Assembly (NCBI RefSeq): GCF_003001815.1
Contig: NZ_PVMZ01000006.1
Coordinates: 372,001 to 436,000, forward strand
Direction: 5' to 3'
DNA: 64,000 nucleotides
DNA from: Actinoplanes italicus
GTDB lineage: Bacteria > Actinomycetota > Actinomycetes > Mycobacteriales > Micromonosporaceae
The position numbers were made by a program, and so were the translations under genes. How positions within the stretch are numbered: the stretch's first letter is position 1; each line of letters begins with the position of its first letter. The notes beneath the pieces are model-generated. The model saw only the letters and a program-made list of their open reading frames with translations. It was not told where the DNA came from and made no database searches. Shown piece after piece: positions 16,715 through 25,611 of this stretch.

Positions 16715-17949
16715 GGCCGCCACGGTACACCCGCGGCGCCGCGGGTCAGGGCGCTCGTCAGGGGGCCCGCCAAGTCGCCGCGCCCGGGCACGGTGACCGT
16801 GTGCAGGCCCAGCCAGCCGGCCAGGCGCCGCAGCTCGGTGGCGAGGGCCTCGGCGGTCTCCTCCTGATCGGCGTCGGGCTCGAGCCAGGCGGCCGGGATC
16901 TGCAGCTCACCGGTGCGCCGGTCGGCTTTCAGGTCGACGCGGGCCGCGAACCGGTCGCCGAGCAGGAACGGCAGGACGTAGTAGCCGAAGAGCCGCTGCG
17001 GTTTCGGAACATAGATCTCGATGCGGTACGTCATGCCGAACAGCCGCTCGGTCCGCGCCCGCTCCCAGATCAGCGGGTCGAACGGGCTGACCAGCGTCGC
17101 CGCACCGACCCGGCGGGGCAGCCGCGCCTCGTGATGCAGCCAGGCCGTCTTCCAGCCCGGGATCGTCACCGGGCGCAGCACCCCGGCCTCGGCCAGCTCG
17201 GCGATCGCCGTCCGGCACGGCTGCACCGGGAGCCGGAAGTAGTCACGCAGCTCCGCCTCGGCGGCCACGCCCAGCGCGCGGGCGGAGAGCTCCACCAGGG
17301 CGCGGAAGGCCTCGGCCGGCTCCGGCGTGGGCGCGGCCAGCACAGCCGGCGGCAGCACCCGCTCGGGTAGGTCGTAGCGCCGGGCGAAGGACGTGGTGCG
17401 CTCGGCCGCGGTCACCTGGCCGGTGTAGAAGAGCCACTCCAGGGCCTGCTTGACGACCGACCAGTTCCACCCCCAGTGCTCCTTGGTCCGCGGGGTGTCG
17501 TGCTCGATCTCGGCCGCGGTGATCGGGCCCCGGTCACGCACCTCGTCGAGCACCCAGGCCACCAGATCGGGCTGCTCCTCGGCGATGCGCCGCATGTTGC
17601 CCCAGGCGAACTCGTGGGCCCGCGCCATCCGCCAGCGGAACAGCGGCTGCAGGTCGGCGCGGATCAGCGACGCCTCGTGGCCCCAGAACTCGAACAGCTC
17701 GCGGGGCTTGCGGTAGGCGGCCCGCTCCAGCAGGCCGGGGTCGTACGGCCCGAGGCGGCTGTAGAGCGGCATGTAGTGGGCACGCTGCAACACGTTCACC
17801 GAATCCATCTGGATCAGGTGCAGGCGGCGCAGCACCCGGCGCAGGTGACGCAGATCGGTGACGCCACCCGGCCGGGCGTCGAGGAAGCCCTGGGCCGCCA
17901 GTGTGATCCGGCGGGCCTGGGCGACGGAGAGCGAGTCGGACACGGCCAC
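16711..17949 (-). CDS. YcaQ/AlkX-type winged-helix DNA glycosylase-like protein
   Basis: A 412-residue protein of the HTH_42 superfamily, which includes AlkZ and the E. coli interstrand-crosslink glycosylase YcaQ (AlkX). Three winged-helix modules are expected. The catalytic position reads QMD within LIQMDSVNVLQRAHYMPLYSRLG, matching the Q-phi-D form of YcaQ-like enzymes and not the Q-phi-Q form of AlkZ. The segment LVSPFDPLIWERARTERLFGMTYRIEIYVPKPQRLFGYYVLPFL is the conserved C-terminal core. The GTG at 17949 is the likely start. Known members unhook crosslinks or remove alkylated purines; the substrate here is inferred. Confidence 0.82.
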   Translation of the reverse strand: MAVSDSLSVAQARRITLAAQGFLDARPGGVTDLRHLRRVLRRLHLIQMDSVNVLQRAHYMPLYSRLGPYDPGLLERAAYRKPRELFEFWGHEASLIRADLQPLFRWRMARAHEFAWGNMRRIAEEQPDLVAWVLDEVRDRGPITAAEIEHDTPRTKEHWGWNWSVVKQALEWLFYTGQVTAAERTTSFARRYDLPERVLPPAVLAAPTPEPAEAFRALVELSARALGVAAEAELRDYFRLPVQPCRTAIAELAEAGVLRPVTIPGWKTAWLHHEARLPRRVGAATLVSPFDPLIWERARTERLFGMTYRIEIYVPKPQRLFGYYVLPFLLGDRFAARVDLKADRRTGELQIPAAWLEPDADQEETAEALATELRRLAGWLGLHTVTVPGRGDLAGPLTSALTRGAAGVPWRP

Positions 17950-17988
17950 CGGGGAAGACTAGGTGACGGGTATGACAAAGTTGCCGCC

Positions 17989-18564
17989 ATGGCACTCGGC
18001 TTCGTCCGTCCCGCCCGTCCCGAGGACGCCGCGGAGATCGCTCGCATCCAGCTCTCCACCTGGCGCACCGCGTACCGCCGGATGTTCCCGGCGCACGTGC
18101 TCGCCAGTCTCGACGAGGGCTACCTGGCCCGTGGCTGGACCGAGGCGATCACCGCGCCGCCGTCCGCGCGGCACCGGGTCCTGATCGCCGTCGAGCAGGG
18201 TGAGAGCAACGCGCACGTCGTCGGGTTCGCGGCCTCAGGACCGGCCGACGAGCAGGCGCTCGCGCCGGACGAGAAACCCCTGCCGGATGACGTCGCGGCC
18301 GTCACCGACCTGCTCATCGAGCCGCGCTGGGGCCGCCGGGGCCATGGCAGCCGGCTGCTGGCCGCCGCGGTCGACAACTGGCGTGACGACGGTTTCCGGA
18401 CCGCCGTGGCGTGGGTGTACGAGGCCGACGACGCGATGCGCAAGTTCCTCGGCTCGACCGGCTGGGAGCCGGACGGGGCGGGCCGGGCCCTGGACGTCGA
18501 CGACCTCCTGGTGCCGCAGTTCCGCCTGCACGTCGCGGTCAACGAGACGCCCGCCGGAGACTAA
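17989..18564 (+). CDS. GNAT family N-acetyltransferase
   Basis: A 191-residue GNAT enzyme. The N-terminal RPARPEDAAEIARIQLSTWRTAYR is the typical strand1-helix1 opening, LLIEPRWGRRGHGSRLLAAAV is the acetyl-CoA loop (R/Q-x-x-G-x-G/A), and AWVYEADDAMRKFLGSTGWEPDG forms the last strands of the core. The ATG at 17989 is used because upstream in-frame codons lie opposite the divergent YcaQ-type gene. Its stop TAA overlaps the stop TAG of convergent dapB. The acceptor substrate is not predictable. Confidence 0.82.
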   Translation: MALGFVRPARPEDAAEIARIQLSTWRTAYRRMFPAHVLASLDEGYLARGWTEAITAPPSARHRVLIAVEQGESNAHVVGFAASGPADEQALAPDEKPLPDDVAAVTDLLIEPRWGRRGHGSRLLAAAVDNWRDDGFRTAVAWVYEADDAMRKFLGSTGWEPDGAGRALDVDDLLVPQFRLHVAVNETPAGD

Positions 18565-19322
18565 CCCTCCAGCAGCGGGTCCAGGCCGATGGTCAGGCCG
18601 GGACGGCTCACCACGTTGCGGACGGCGAGCAGCACGCCCGGCATGAACGACGAGCGGTCCAGCGAGTCGTGGCGGATGGTCAGCGTCTCACCGGAGGTGC
18701 CGAACAGCACCTCCTGGTGCGCCACGAGACCCGCGGCGCGTACCGAATGGATCCGAATGCCGTCGATCTCGGTGCCGCGGGCGCCGAGCTGCTCCTCCTT
18801 GGTGGCGTCGGGCATCGGCGGGCAGTTCGCCGCGGCGCGGGCCTCGGCGATCACCTTGGCGGTGTGCATGGACGTGCCGCTCGGCGCGTCCAGCTTGCGC
18901 GGGTGGTGCTGCTCGATGATCTCGACCGAGTCGAAGTAGCGGGCCGCGCGGGCGGCGAACTGCATCATCAGCACCGCGCCGATGCCGAAGTTGGGCGCGA
19001 TGAGCACGCCGACGCCGGGCTTGGCGGCCAGGCGGCCGCGCACCGCCTCCAGCCGGTCCTCGGTGAACCCCGAGGTGCCGACCACGACGTGGATGCCCTG
19101 CTCGATCGCCCACGCCAGGTTGTCCATCACCACGTCGGGGTTGGTGAAGTCGACGAGCACCTGCGCACCGGCGTCGGACGCCTGGAACAGCTCCTCGCCC
19201 TGGTCGATCATCGACACGAGGGCCAGGTCGTCGGCGGCGTCCACCGCCTTGCACACCTCGAGGCCCATGCGGCCCCGGGCGCCGAGAACTCCGACACGGA
19301 TGGGTTCAGGCAGATCGGTCAC
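18561..19322 (-). CDS. dapB: 4-hydroxy-tetrahydrodipicolinate reductase
   Basis: The second dedicated step of lysine/diaminopimelate synthesis, an NAD(P)H-dependent reductase of 253 residues. The Rossmann loop is VGVLGARGRMG, the substrate region includes EIIEQHHPRKLDAPSGTS with the catalytic histidine pair and Lys, and GTSGFTEDRL is the family strand-helix. The length matches the short actinobacterial type. The gene shares its last bases with the convergent GNAT gene, leaving no space for a terminator. It lies downstream of the pepR-type peptidase and PAP2 genes. Confidence 0.95.
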   Translation of the reverse strand: MTDLPEPIRVGVLGARGRMGLEVCKAVDAADDLALVSMIDQGEELFQASDAGAQVLVDFTNPDVVMDNLAWAIEQGIHVVVGTSGFTEDRLEAVRGRLAAKPGVGVLIAPNFGIGAVLMMQFAARAARYFDSVEIIEQHHPRKLDAPSGTSMHTAKVIAEARAAANCPPMPDATKEEQLGARGTEIDGIRIHSVRAAGLVAHQEVLFGTSGETLTIRHDSLDRSSFMPGVLLAVRNVVSRPGLTIGLDPLLEG

Positions 19323-19326
19323 AACG

Positions 19327-20319
19327 TCAACCTAACGTACGCCCACGCCGTGCCGATTTAACGTGCCCACGTTGTGCCCACCATCGCTCACCGGCGCCCA
19401 CGACCAGGAAGACCACCCCGACGTACGCCCATCCGACCAGCACGTCGATCACCCAGTGCTCGGCCGTGTAGACCAGCGTGAAGGTCATCGACAGCGGGTA
19501 CGCGAGCAGCAGCGGCCACCACAGCCTGCGCACCCGGGGCAGGAAGAACACCACCGCCATGAAGGCGAACGCGGTGTGCAGTGACGGCATCGCGGCCACC
19601 GGGTTCGACGCCTCCACCTGCAGCGCGTTGAGCGTGTTGCCGGCGCTGTGCAGTCCGACGGCATTCCAGCCGTTGGTCGAGATGCGCTCGGCGTCGATCA
19701 GCGAGCCGTGCTCGGGCAGAGCGGCCCACCACGGCGGGGCGGCCGGATAGAGGAAGTACGTGATGAGCCCGAACACGCAGAGCAGGAACCACCGCCGCAT
19801 GAACCGGGCCCACTGCGGCCGGGACCGCATCCACAGCACCACGGCGATCGTCGGCAGCGTCAGGAAGTGCGAGAAGTAGACGAGCGAGACGACCACCTCC
19901 CACCACTGCACGACGCCCGGCTGCCAGAGGTGGTCCTGCAGCCACTCGGTCGGTGTGAGCCCGCCGGTGAGCCCCCCGAACGCCCACTTGTCGAAGGCGA
20001 TCAGCTCGGTGACGTGCGGATCGAACAGCCGGTCGGCGTAGCCGCGGGACACGTTGTAGAGCACCAGGAGCAGGCAGATCGGCAGCCAGTCACGCAGGAA
20101 GCGCAGGTGGGTACGCCACGGCTCGTAGTTGCGCCACGCCACGGTGGCCAGCCACAGCCAGCCGAAGGCGATCAGCGGATCGCTGGTCGGGACACCCACG
20201 AAATAGACCCCGACGGCGAAGACCCCCGCCCAGACGAGCATCCCCAGGACCCGCCGCTTCCGGACGTCCGGCGGCGGCGGGGTCGCAGGTGTTTCGGGGG
20301 GTGTCTCCAGTGCTGTCAC
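19327..20319 (-). CDS. PAP2-superfamily membrane phosphatase/transferase
   Basis: A polytopic membrane protein of about 330 residues. After a Pro-rich cytoplasmic N-terminus there are about six helices. The catalytic motifs are MPSLHTAF and YTAEHWVIDVLVGW, which match the Ser-x-His and His-x3-Asp parts of the PAP2 active site as found in the inositol phosphorylceramide synthase-like subgroup. Such proteins transfer or remove lipid phosphate head groups. The start is uncertain: GTG at 20319 is preferred, but an in-frame TTG at 20328 is possible and neither has a clear ribosome-binding site. Confidence 0.82.
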   Translation of the reverse strand: MTALETPPETPATPPPPDVRKRRVLGMLVWAGVFAVGVYFVGVPTSDPLIAFGWLWLATVAWRNYEPWRTHLRFLRDWLPICLLLVLYNVSRGYADRLFDPHVTELIAFDKWAFGGLTGGLTPTEWLQDHLWQPGVVQWWEVVVSLVYFSHFLTLPTIAVVLWMRSRPQWARFMRRWFLLCVFGLITYFLYPAAPPWWAALPEHGSLIDAERISTNGWNAVGLHSAGNTLNALQVEASNPVAAMPSLHTAFAFMAVVFFLPRVRRLWWPLLLAYPLSMTFTLVYTAEHWVIDVLVGWAYVGVVFLVVGAGERWWAQRGHVKSARRGRTLG

Positions 20320-20346
20320 GGTGAACAAGGGTAGAACCAGAGGTTG

Positions 20347-21678
20347 CTAGGACGGTAATTCACCGGAGTCGAAGGGACCCACCACCGCCAGCGACAACGG
20401 CTTGGCCAGCAGGTCCGCGGCGACCGCGTGGACCTCCTCGGCGGTGACCGCGTCCACCCGGGCGAGCAGCTCGTCGACGCCCATCAGATCGCCGTGCAGC
20501 AGTTCCGACTTGGCCAGCCGGCTCATCCGGGAACCGCTGTCCTCCAGGCCCAGCACGTACGACCCCTTGGCCATACCCCGGCCCCGGAGCAGTTCCTCCG
20601 GCGTGATGCCGTCGGTCGCGACCCGGTCCAGCTCGATCCGGATCAGGTCGAGCACCTCACGGGCCTTGGCCGGCGCGCAGCCGGCGTAGACACCGATCAG
20701 GCCGCTGTCGGCGTACTGACCGGCGTAGGAGTAGACCGAGTAGGCGAGGCCGCGCTTCTCCCGGATCTCCTGGAACAGCCGGCTCGACATGCCGCCGCCG
20801 AGCACGTTGTTGAGCACGCCGAGCGCGAACCGCCGCTGGTCGTGCCGCCCGAGCCCGGGACCGCCCAGGACGATGTGCGCCTGCTCGGTGTCACGGTGCA
20901 GGACGATGTCGTGGGCCTTGCGTACGCGTACCCGCGCATTGCCTTTTCGTGGCGGTGCCGGATCCGCCTGCCCGGTGTCCAGCGGGGTGCCCGCCAGGGC
21001 CTTGCGGACCAGCCGCACCACCGTGGCGTGATCCAGGTTGCCGGCCGCCGCGACGACGATCTCCGGGGCCGTGTACCGACGCCGGTAGAACCGGTTGATC
21101 TGGTCCCGCGTCATCGGGGTGATCGACTCGGGCGTGCCGGAGATCAGACGGCCGAGCGGGTGGTCACCGTAGATCGCCTCGGCGAAGACGTCGTGCACCT
21201 CGTCACCGGGCTCGTCCTCGTGCATGGCGATCTCCTCGAGGATCACGCCACGTTCGGTCTCCACGTCGGTCGGGTCGAGGATCGAGTCCGCCACCGCGTC
21301 GACCAGCACGTCCACCGCGAGCGGCAGATCGGTGTCGAGCACCCGCGCGTAGTAGCAGGTGTATTCCTTCGTGGTGAAGGCGTTCGTCTCGCCGCCGACC
21401 GCCTCGATCTGCGAGGAGATCTCCAGCGCGGTGCGCTTGTGGGTGCCCTTGAAGAGCAGGTGCTCCAGGAAGTGCGAGGCACCGTGCAGTGCCGGCGTCT
21501 CGTCCCGCGAACCGATCCCGACCCAGATGCCGAGCGCGGCGCTGCGGGTGGTCGGGATGGCCTCGGTGATGACGCGCAGGCCACTGGGCAGGACGGTCTT
21601 CTTCACACCGTCCTGCAGGGTCCGGGTAGAGACGCGGGCCGGCCTAGTGGCCGGCCCGCGTCCTTCATTCGCTGTCAC
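20347..21678 (-). CDS. M16 zinc peptidase (PepR type)
   Basis: A 443-residue insulinase-family (M16) peptidase. The inverted zinc motif HxxEH appears in ASHFLEHLLFKGT, with the distal Glu in the TERGVILEEIAMHEDEP region. The C-terminal half lacks a metal site but keeps YSVYSYAGQYADSGLIGVYAG, as in active M16 homodimers. The GTG start is immediately adjacent to the TAA stop of pnp, as in M. tuberculosis gpsI-pepR, so both are probably translated from one message. Substrates of this bacterial group are not well defined. Confidence 0.92.
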   Translation of the reverse strand: MTANEGRGPATRPARVSTRTLQDGVKKTVLPSGLRVITEAIPTTRSAALGIWVGIGSRDETPALHGASHFLEHLLFKGTHKRTALEISSQIEAVGGETNAFTTKEYTCYYARVLDTDLPLAVDVLVDAVADSILDPTDVETERGVILEEIAMHEDEPGDEVHDVFAEAIYGDHPLGRLISGTPESITPMTRDQINRFYRRRYTAPEIVVAAAGNLDHATVVRLVRKALAGTPLDTGQADPAPPRKGNARVRVRKAHDIVLHRDTEQAHIVLGGPGLGRHDQRRFALGVLNNVLGGGMSSRLFQEIREKRGLAYSVYSYAGQYADSGLIGVYAGCAPAKAREVLDLIRIELDRVATDGITPEELLRGRGMAKGSYVLGLEDSGSRMSRLAKSELLHGDLMGVDELLARVDAVTAEEVHAVAADLLAKPLSLAVVGPFDSGELPS

Positions 21679-24015
21679 TTAGTCGCGGCGCTCGCCGCGG
21701 TCGCCTCCGGCCGAGCGCGACCGGCGCCGGCGGGGCTCGCCACCGCCGTCGCGGGGACCACGGTCCTCACGCGGCGGACGGCTCTCCCGGCCCTCGGCGG
21801 CACCCTCGGCCGGGGCGGCCGGGGCCTCCTCGCCCTCCGGGCGGACCTTGTCCAGGTAGATCTTGCCGCGGGCGTCGATGTCCGCGATGGACACCTCGAC
21901 CTTGTCGCCGACGTTGAGGAAGTCCTCGACCTTCTCGACCCGCTTGCCGTCGCCCACCTTGGAGATGTGCAGCAGGCCGTCACGGCCGGGAAGCAGCGAG
22001 ATGAAGGCGCCGAACGCGGCGGTCTTCACCACGGTGCCGAGGAACTTGTCGCCCACCTTCGGCAGCGTCGGGTTGGCGATCGCGTTGATCCGCTCGACGG
22101 CGGCCTCGGCGGCCGGGCCGTTGGTCGCGCCGACGTAGATCGTGCCGTCGTCCTCGATGGAGATGTCGGCGCCGGTCTCGTCCTGGATCGCGTTGATGGT
22201 CTGGCCCTTCGGGCCGATCACCATGCCGATCTTGTCGACCGGGATCTTCACGGTGGTGACCCGCGGGGCGTGCTCGCTCATCGCGGCCGGGCCCTCGATC
22301 GCCTCGGTCATCACCGCGAGGATCGTGGCACGGGCCTCGTGCGCCTGCTGCAGCGCGCCGGCCAGCACGTCCGACGGGATGCCGTCGAGCTTGGTGTCCA
22401 GCTGCAGGGCGGTGACGAACTCACTGGTGCCGGCGACCTTGAAGTCCATGTCACCGAACGCGTCCTCGGCACCGAGGATGTCGGTCAGCGCGATGTACTC
22501 GGTCTTGCCGTCGACCTCGTCGGAGATGAGACCCATGGCGATGCCGGCGACCGGGGCCTTCAGCGGCACACCGGCGCTGAGCAGGGCCAGCGTCGAGGCG
22601 CAGACCGAGCCCATCGAGGTGGAGCCGTTGGAGCTGAGAGCCTCGGAGACCTGACGGATCGCGTACGGGAACTCCTCGCGCGACGGCAGCACGGGCACCA
22701 GGGCCCGCTCCGCCAGCGCGCCGTGACCGATCTCGCGGCGCTTCGGCGAGCCCACCCGGCCGGTCTCACCGGTGGAGTAGGGCGGGAAGTTGTAGTTGTG
22801 CATGTAACGCTTGGTCTTCTCGGGAGCGAGAGTGTCCAGCGACTGCTCCAGGCGCAGCATGTTCAGCGTGGTGACGCCCAGGATCTGGGTCTCGCCCCGC
22901 TCGAACAGCGCCGAGCCGTGCACGCGCGGCAGGACGCCGACCTCGGCGGCCAGGCCACGGATGTCGCGCGGGCCACGGCCGTCGATGCGGATCTGCTCGC
23001 GGAGAACCCGCTGGCGGACCTCGGACTTGGTGACCGAGCGGAACGCCGCGCTGATCTCCTTCTCCCGGCCCTCGAACCGCTCGTCGAGCAGCTCGTGCGC
23101 CTTCGCCTTGACCAGGTCGAGGGCTTCCTCGCGCTCCTGCTTGCCGGCGATCTTGAGAGCCTCGGCGGTCTCCTCGCGGACGGCCTCCGCGACGGCGGCG
23201 AAGACGTCGTCCTGGTAGTCGAGGAAGACCGGGAACTCGGCGACCGGCTTGGCGGCGATCTCGGCCAGCTCGCTCTGCGCGCGGCACAGCTCACGGATCG
23301 CGGGCTTGGCGGCCTCCAGGCCGCTCGCCACGACCTCCTCGGTCGGCGCAACGGCGCCGGCCGAGATCAGCTTGATCGCGTGCGGGGTGGCCTCGGCCTC
23401 GACCATCATGATCGCGACATCGCCCTCGGCGGTGACGCGACCGGCCACGACCATGTCGAACGTGGCGCGCTCGAGCTCCTCGAGGGTCGGGAACGCGACC
23501 CACTGGCCCTCGACGTGCGCGACGCGGGTGGAGCCGACCGGACCGCTGAACGGCAGGCCGGAGAGCTTCGTCGACATCGAGGCCGCGTTCATGGCGACGA
23601 CGTCGTACGGGTGCTGCGGGTCGAGCGCGAGGACGGTCTCGACGACCTGGACCTCGTTGCGCAGGCCCTTGGTGAACGACGGGCGCAGCGGCCGGTCGAT
23701 CAGGCGGCAGGTGAGGATGGCGTCCTCGGACGGACGGCCCTCACGCCGGAAGAACGAGCCGGGGATGCGCCCGGCGGCGTACATCCGCTCCTCGACGTCG
23801 ACGGTCAGCGGGAAGAAGTCGAAGTGGTCCTTCGGCTGCTTGCTGGCGGTCGTCGCGGAGAGGACGGTGGTGTCGCCCAGCTGGACGATCACGGAGCCGG
23901 CAGCCTGCTGTGCGAGGCGGCCGACCCGGAACACGATCTCGCGGGTGCCGAACGAGCCGTTGTCGATGACGGCGGTGCGGGATTCGTTGCCGAGAGCGTT
24001 GTTCTGGTCTGTCAT
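21679..24015 (-). CDS. pnp: polyribonucleotide nucleotidyltransferase
   Basis: PNPase, a phosphorolytic 3'-5' exoribonuclease of 778 residues that also adds tails and makes (p)ppGpp-like products in some actinobacteria. Two RNase PH domains (about 10-240 and 325-560) are joined by a helical region; GSTSMGSVCASTLALL marks the second active site. The KH domain contains IGMVIGPKGQTINAI and the S1 domain DKFLGTVVKTAAFGAFISLLPGRDGLLH. The C-terminal 55 residues are Arg/Gly/Glu-rich (for example RGPRDGGGEPRRRRSRS) and resemble a low-complexity RNA-binding tail. ATG at 24015. Confidence 0.96.
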   Translation of the reverse strand: MTDQNNALGNESRTAVIDNGSFGTREIVFRVGRLAQQAAGSVIVQLGDTTVLSATTASKQPKDHFDFFPLTVDVEERMYAAGRIPGSFFRREGRPSEDAILTCRLIDRPLRPSFTKGLRNEVQVVETVLALDPQHPYDVVAMNAASMSTKLSGLPFSGPVGSTRVAHVEGQWVAFPTLEELERATFDMVVAGRVTAEGDVAIMMVEAEATPHAIKLISAGAVAPTEEVVASGLEAAKPAIRELCRAQSELAEIAAKPVAEFPVFLDYQDDVFAAVAEAVREETAEALKIAGKQEREEALDLVKAKAHELLDERFEGREKEISAAFRSVTKSEVRQRVLREQIRIDGRGPRDIRGLAAEVGVLPRVHGSALFERGETQILGVTTLNMLRLEQSLDTLAPEKTKRYMHNYNFPPYSTGETGRVGSPKRREIGHGALAERALVPVLPSREEFPYAIRQVSEALSSNGSTSMGSVCASTLALLSAGVPLKAPVAGIAMGLISDEVDGKTEYIALTDILGAEDAFGDMDFKVAGTSEFVTALQLDTKLDGIPSDVLAGALQQAHEARATILAVMTEAIEGPAAMSEHAPRVTTVKIPVDKIGMVIGPKGQTINAIQDETGADISIEDDGTIYVGATNGPAAEAAVERINAIANPTLPKVGDKFLGTVVKTAAFGAFISLLPGRDGLLHISKVGDGKRVEKVEDFLNVGDKVEVSIADIDARGKIYLDKVRPEGEEAPAAPAEGAAEGRESRPPREDRGPRDGGGEPRRRRSRSAGGDRGERRD

Positions 24016-24176
24016 GAAGTGCGGTACTCCTTCGTCGAGGACCCGGCGGTCAACAGCGCGTTTCAGTCGAGCCGGTCTTCGATCGAAGCGCCCAGGGACG
24101 TCACCTGGGAACCACTACCGAGGACCGGTGCTGACGGGTGTGATCCGCGCGGGTCCGTGGGGTGTCAGTGGTGCTT

Positions 24177-24200
24177 CCTGGGGGAGCATGCTCCCCCAGG
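24177..24200 (-). terminator. 24-bp perfect palindrome between rpsO and pnp
   Basis: CCTGGGGGAG-CATG-CTCCCCCAGG is perfectly palindromic over 24 bp and lies 7 bp after the rpsO stop. It forms a 10-bp stem with a CATG loop on either strand. In other bacteria the rpsO-pnp spacer carries a terminator and RNase III processing signals, so partial termination or processing is likely here. The palindrome is followed by no T-run. Confidence 0.7.
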
Positions 24201-24207
24201 ATTGAAA

Positions 24208-24477
24208 CTATCGGCGCAGGCCGAGGCGCTCGATGAGCGTCCGGTAGCGGGCGATGTCCTTCTTCTGAACGTAGTTCAGAAGGCGGCGACGCTGACCGAC
24301 GAGCAGCAGCAGACCACGACGGCTGTGGTGGTCGTGCTTGTGCTTCTTGAGGTGCTCGGTGAGGTCGGCGATCCGCTTGGTCAGCATCGCGACCTGAACC
24401 TCGGGCGAACCGGTGTCGCCGTCCTTGGTCGCGTACTCACCCATGATCTTGTTCTTGGTCTCTTGATCGAGCGCCAT
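24208..24477 (-). CDS. rpsO: 30S ribosomal protein S15
   Basis: Ribosomal protein S15, 89 residues, an early 16S rRNA central-domain binder. The sequence has all family hallmarks: GDTGSPEVQVAMLTKRI, LTEHLKKHKHDHHSRRGLL, and VGQRRRLLNYVQKKD, ending in YRTLIERLGLRR. ATG at 24477. It sits between ribF and pnp, the usual order, and is separated from pnp by the palindrome and about 190 bp. Confidence 0.98.
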   Translation of the reverse strand: MALDQETKNKIMGEYATKDGDTGSPEVQVAMLTKRIADLTEHLKKHKHDHHSRRGLLLLVGQRRRLLNYVQKKDIARYRTLIERLGLRR

Positions 24478-24591
24478 GTTCTCCGAACTTCTGTGTTGCC
24501 GATTTCACGGTTACCCCGCGACCCGCGGCGTCGGGCAGGCAGGCGGGACCGGTGTCGGATATTCCAACGACCGTTCAACCCTACCAGGGGG

Positions 24592-25524
24592 TCAACCGAG
24601 CAACACCCGGGTCTCTTCGACGTCGGCTCTGATCTGCGCGATCAATGGGTCGATGCCTTCATATTTACGTTGCTCACGTAGATGGGCGACGAAATCGAGG
24701 CTGACCCGCTCGCCGTACAGGTCGCCGGAGAAGTCGAGGACGTACGCCTCCACCCGGCGTTCCCGCCCGGAGAAAGTGGGATTGGTGCCGATCGAAACGC
24801 TGGCCGGCAGCCGTTCGCCGTTCTCGCCGCCCCGGGTCAGCCACGCCGCGTAGATTCCGTCGGCCGGCACCGCGGCGTACCGGTGCGTCATCAGGTTGGC
24901 GGTCGGGAAGCCGAGCTCGCGCCCGCGCTGGTCACCGCGGACCACCACACCGGCGAGGCGGTGCGGGCGGCCGAGCGCGACCGCGGCGGCCCGCACGTCG
25001 CCGGCGTCGACACAGCTGCGGATGTACGTCGAGGAGAACACCAGCCCGCCCTCGGAGACCAGCGGGGCGTCCTCGACGGTGAAGCCGAACGTGCGGCCGA
25101 GCGACTCGAGCAGCCCCACGTCACCGGCGGCGCGGTGCCCGAACCGGAAGTTGTCACCGACCACCACGGCCGCGGTGTGCAGCGACTCGACGAGCACGTC
25201 GTGCACGAACTCGTTCGGCGTCAGCTGGGAGAAGGCCGGCGTGAACGGCACCACGCAGAGCGCGTCCACGCCGAGGGCCTCGATCAGCGCGGCCTTGCGG
25301 ACCGGCTCGGTGAGCACGGCCGGGTGCGAGCCCGGACGGACCACCTCGGCCGGGTGCGGGTCGAAGGTCATCACCACCGACTGCAGACCCGAGTCGCGGG
25401 CGCGCTTCACGGCGTGCCCGATGATCGCCTGGTGACCGCGGTGCACCCCGTCGAAGACACCGATCGTCACGACCGATCGGCCCCACCCGGACGGGATCGT
25501 CTCCAACCCCCGCCATCGCTGCAT
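24592..25524 (-). CDS. ribF: bifunctional riboflavin kinase/FMN adenylyltransferase
   Basis: A 310-residue enzyme converting riboflavin to FMN and FAD. The N-terminal adenylyltransferase has GVFDGVHRGHQAIIG and TFDPHPAEVV; VGDNFRFGHRAAGD and STYIRSCVDAGDV follow. The C-terminal kinase domain has GRELGFPTANL and YAAWLTRGGENG. The ATG at 25524 has GAGGAG at a spacing of 6 bp. In most actinobacteria truB lies directly upstream; here a 9-kb signalling/restriction block occupies that position. Confidence 0.95.
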   Translation of the reverse strand: MQRWRGLETIPSGWGRSVVTIGVFDGVHRGHQAIIGHAVKRARDSGLQSVVMTFDPHPAEVVRPGSHPAVLTEPVRKAALIEALGVDALCVVPFTPAFSQLTPNEFVHDVLVESLHTAAVVVGDNFRFGHRAAGDVGLLESLGRTFGFTVEDAPLVSEGGLVFSSTYIRSCVDAGDVRAAAVALGRPHRLAGVVVRGDQRGRELGFPTANLMTHRYAAVPADGIYAAWLTRGGENGERLPASVSIGTNPTFSGRERRVEAYVLDFSGDLYGERVSLDFVAHLREQRKYEGIDPLIAQIRADVEETRVLLG

Positions 25525-25611
25525 CGAACGCTCCTCAGCCGACGTTTATCCGCCCCAGCGTATCGATCGTTCAGCGGGCCGGTATCAGCCCTCCGAGTCA
25601 CCCGTAACGGT

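Noticed and set aside
20428..24681. 1417-codon open frame on the plus strand opposite pnp and the M16 peptidase
   Set aside because: Antisense shadow: low-complexity composition, no ribosome-binding site, and the opposite strand encodes complete conserved proteins.
24682..25611. N-terminal extension of the hybrid kinase across ribF
   Set aside because: The frame is open but antisense to ribF; the kinase's membrane helices and likely starts are at 25612 or 25627.
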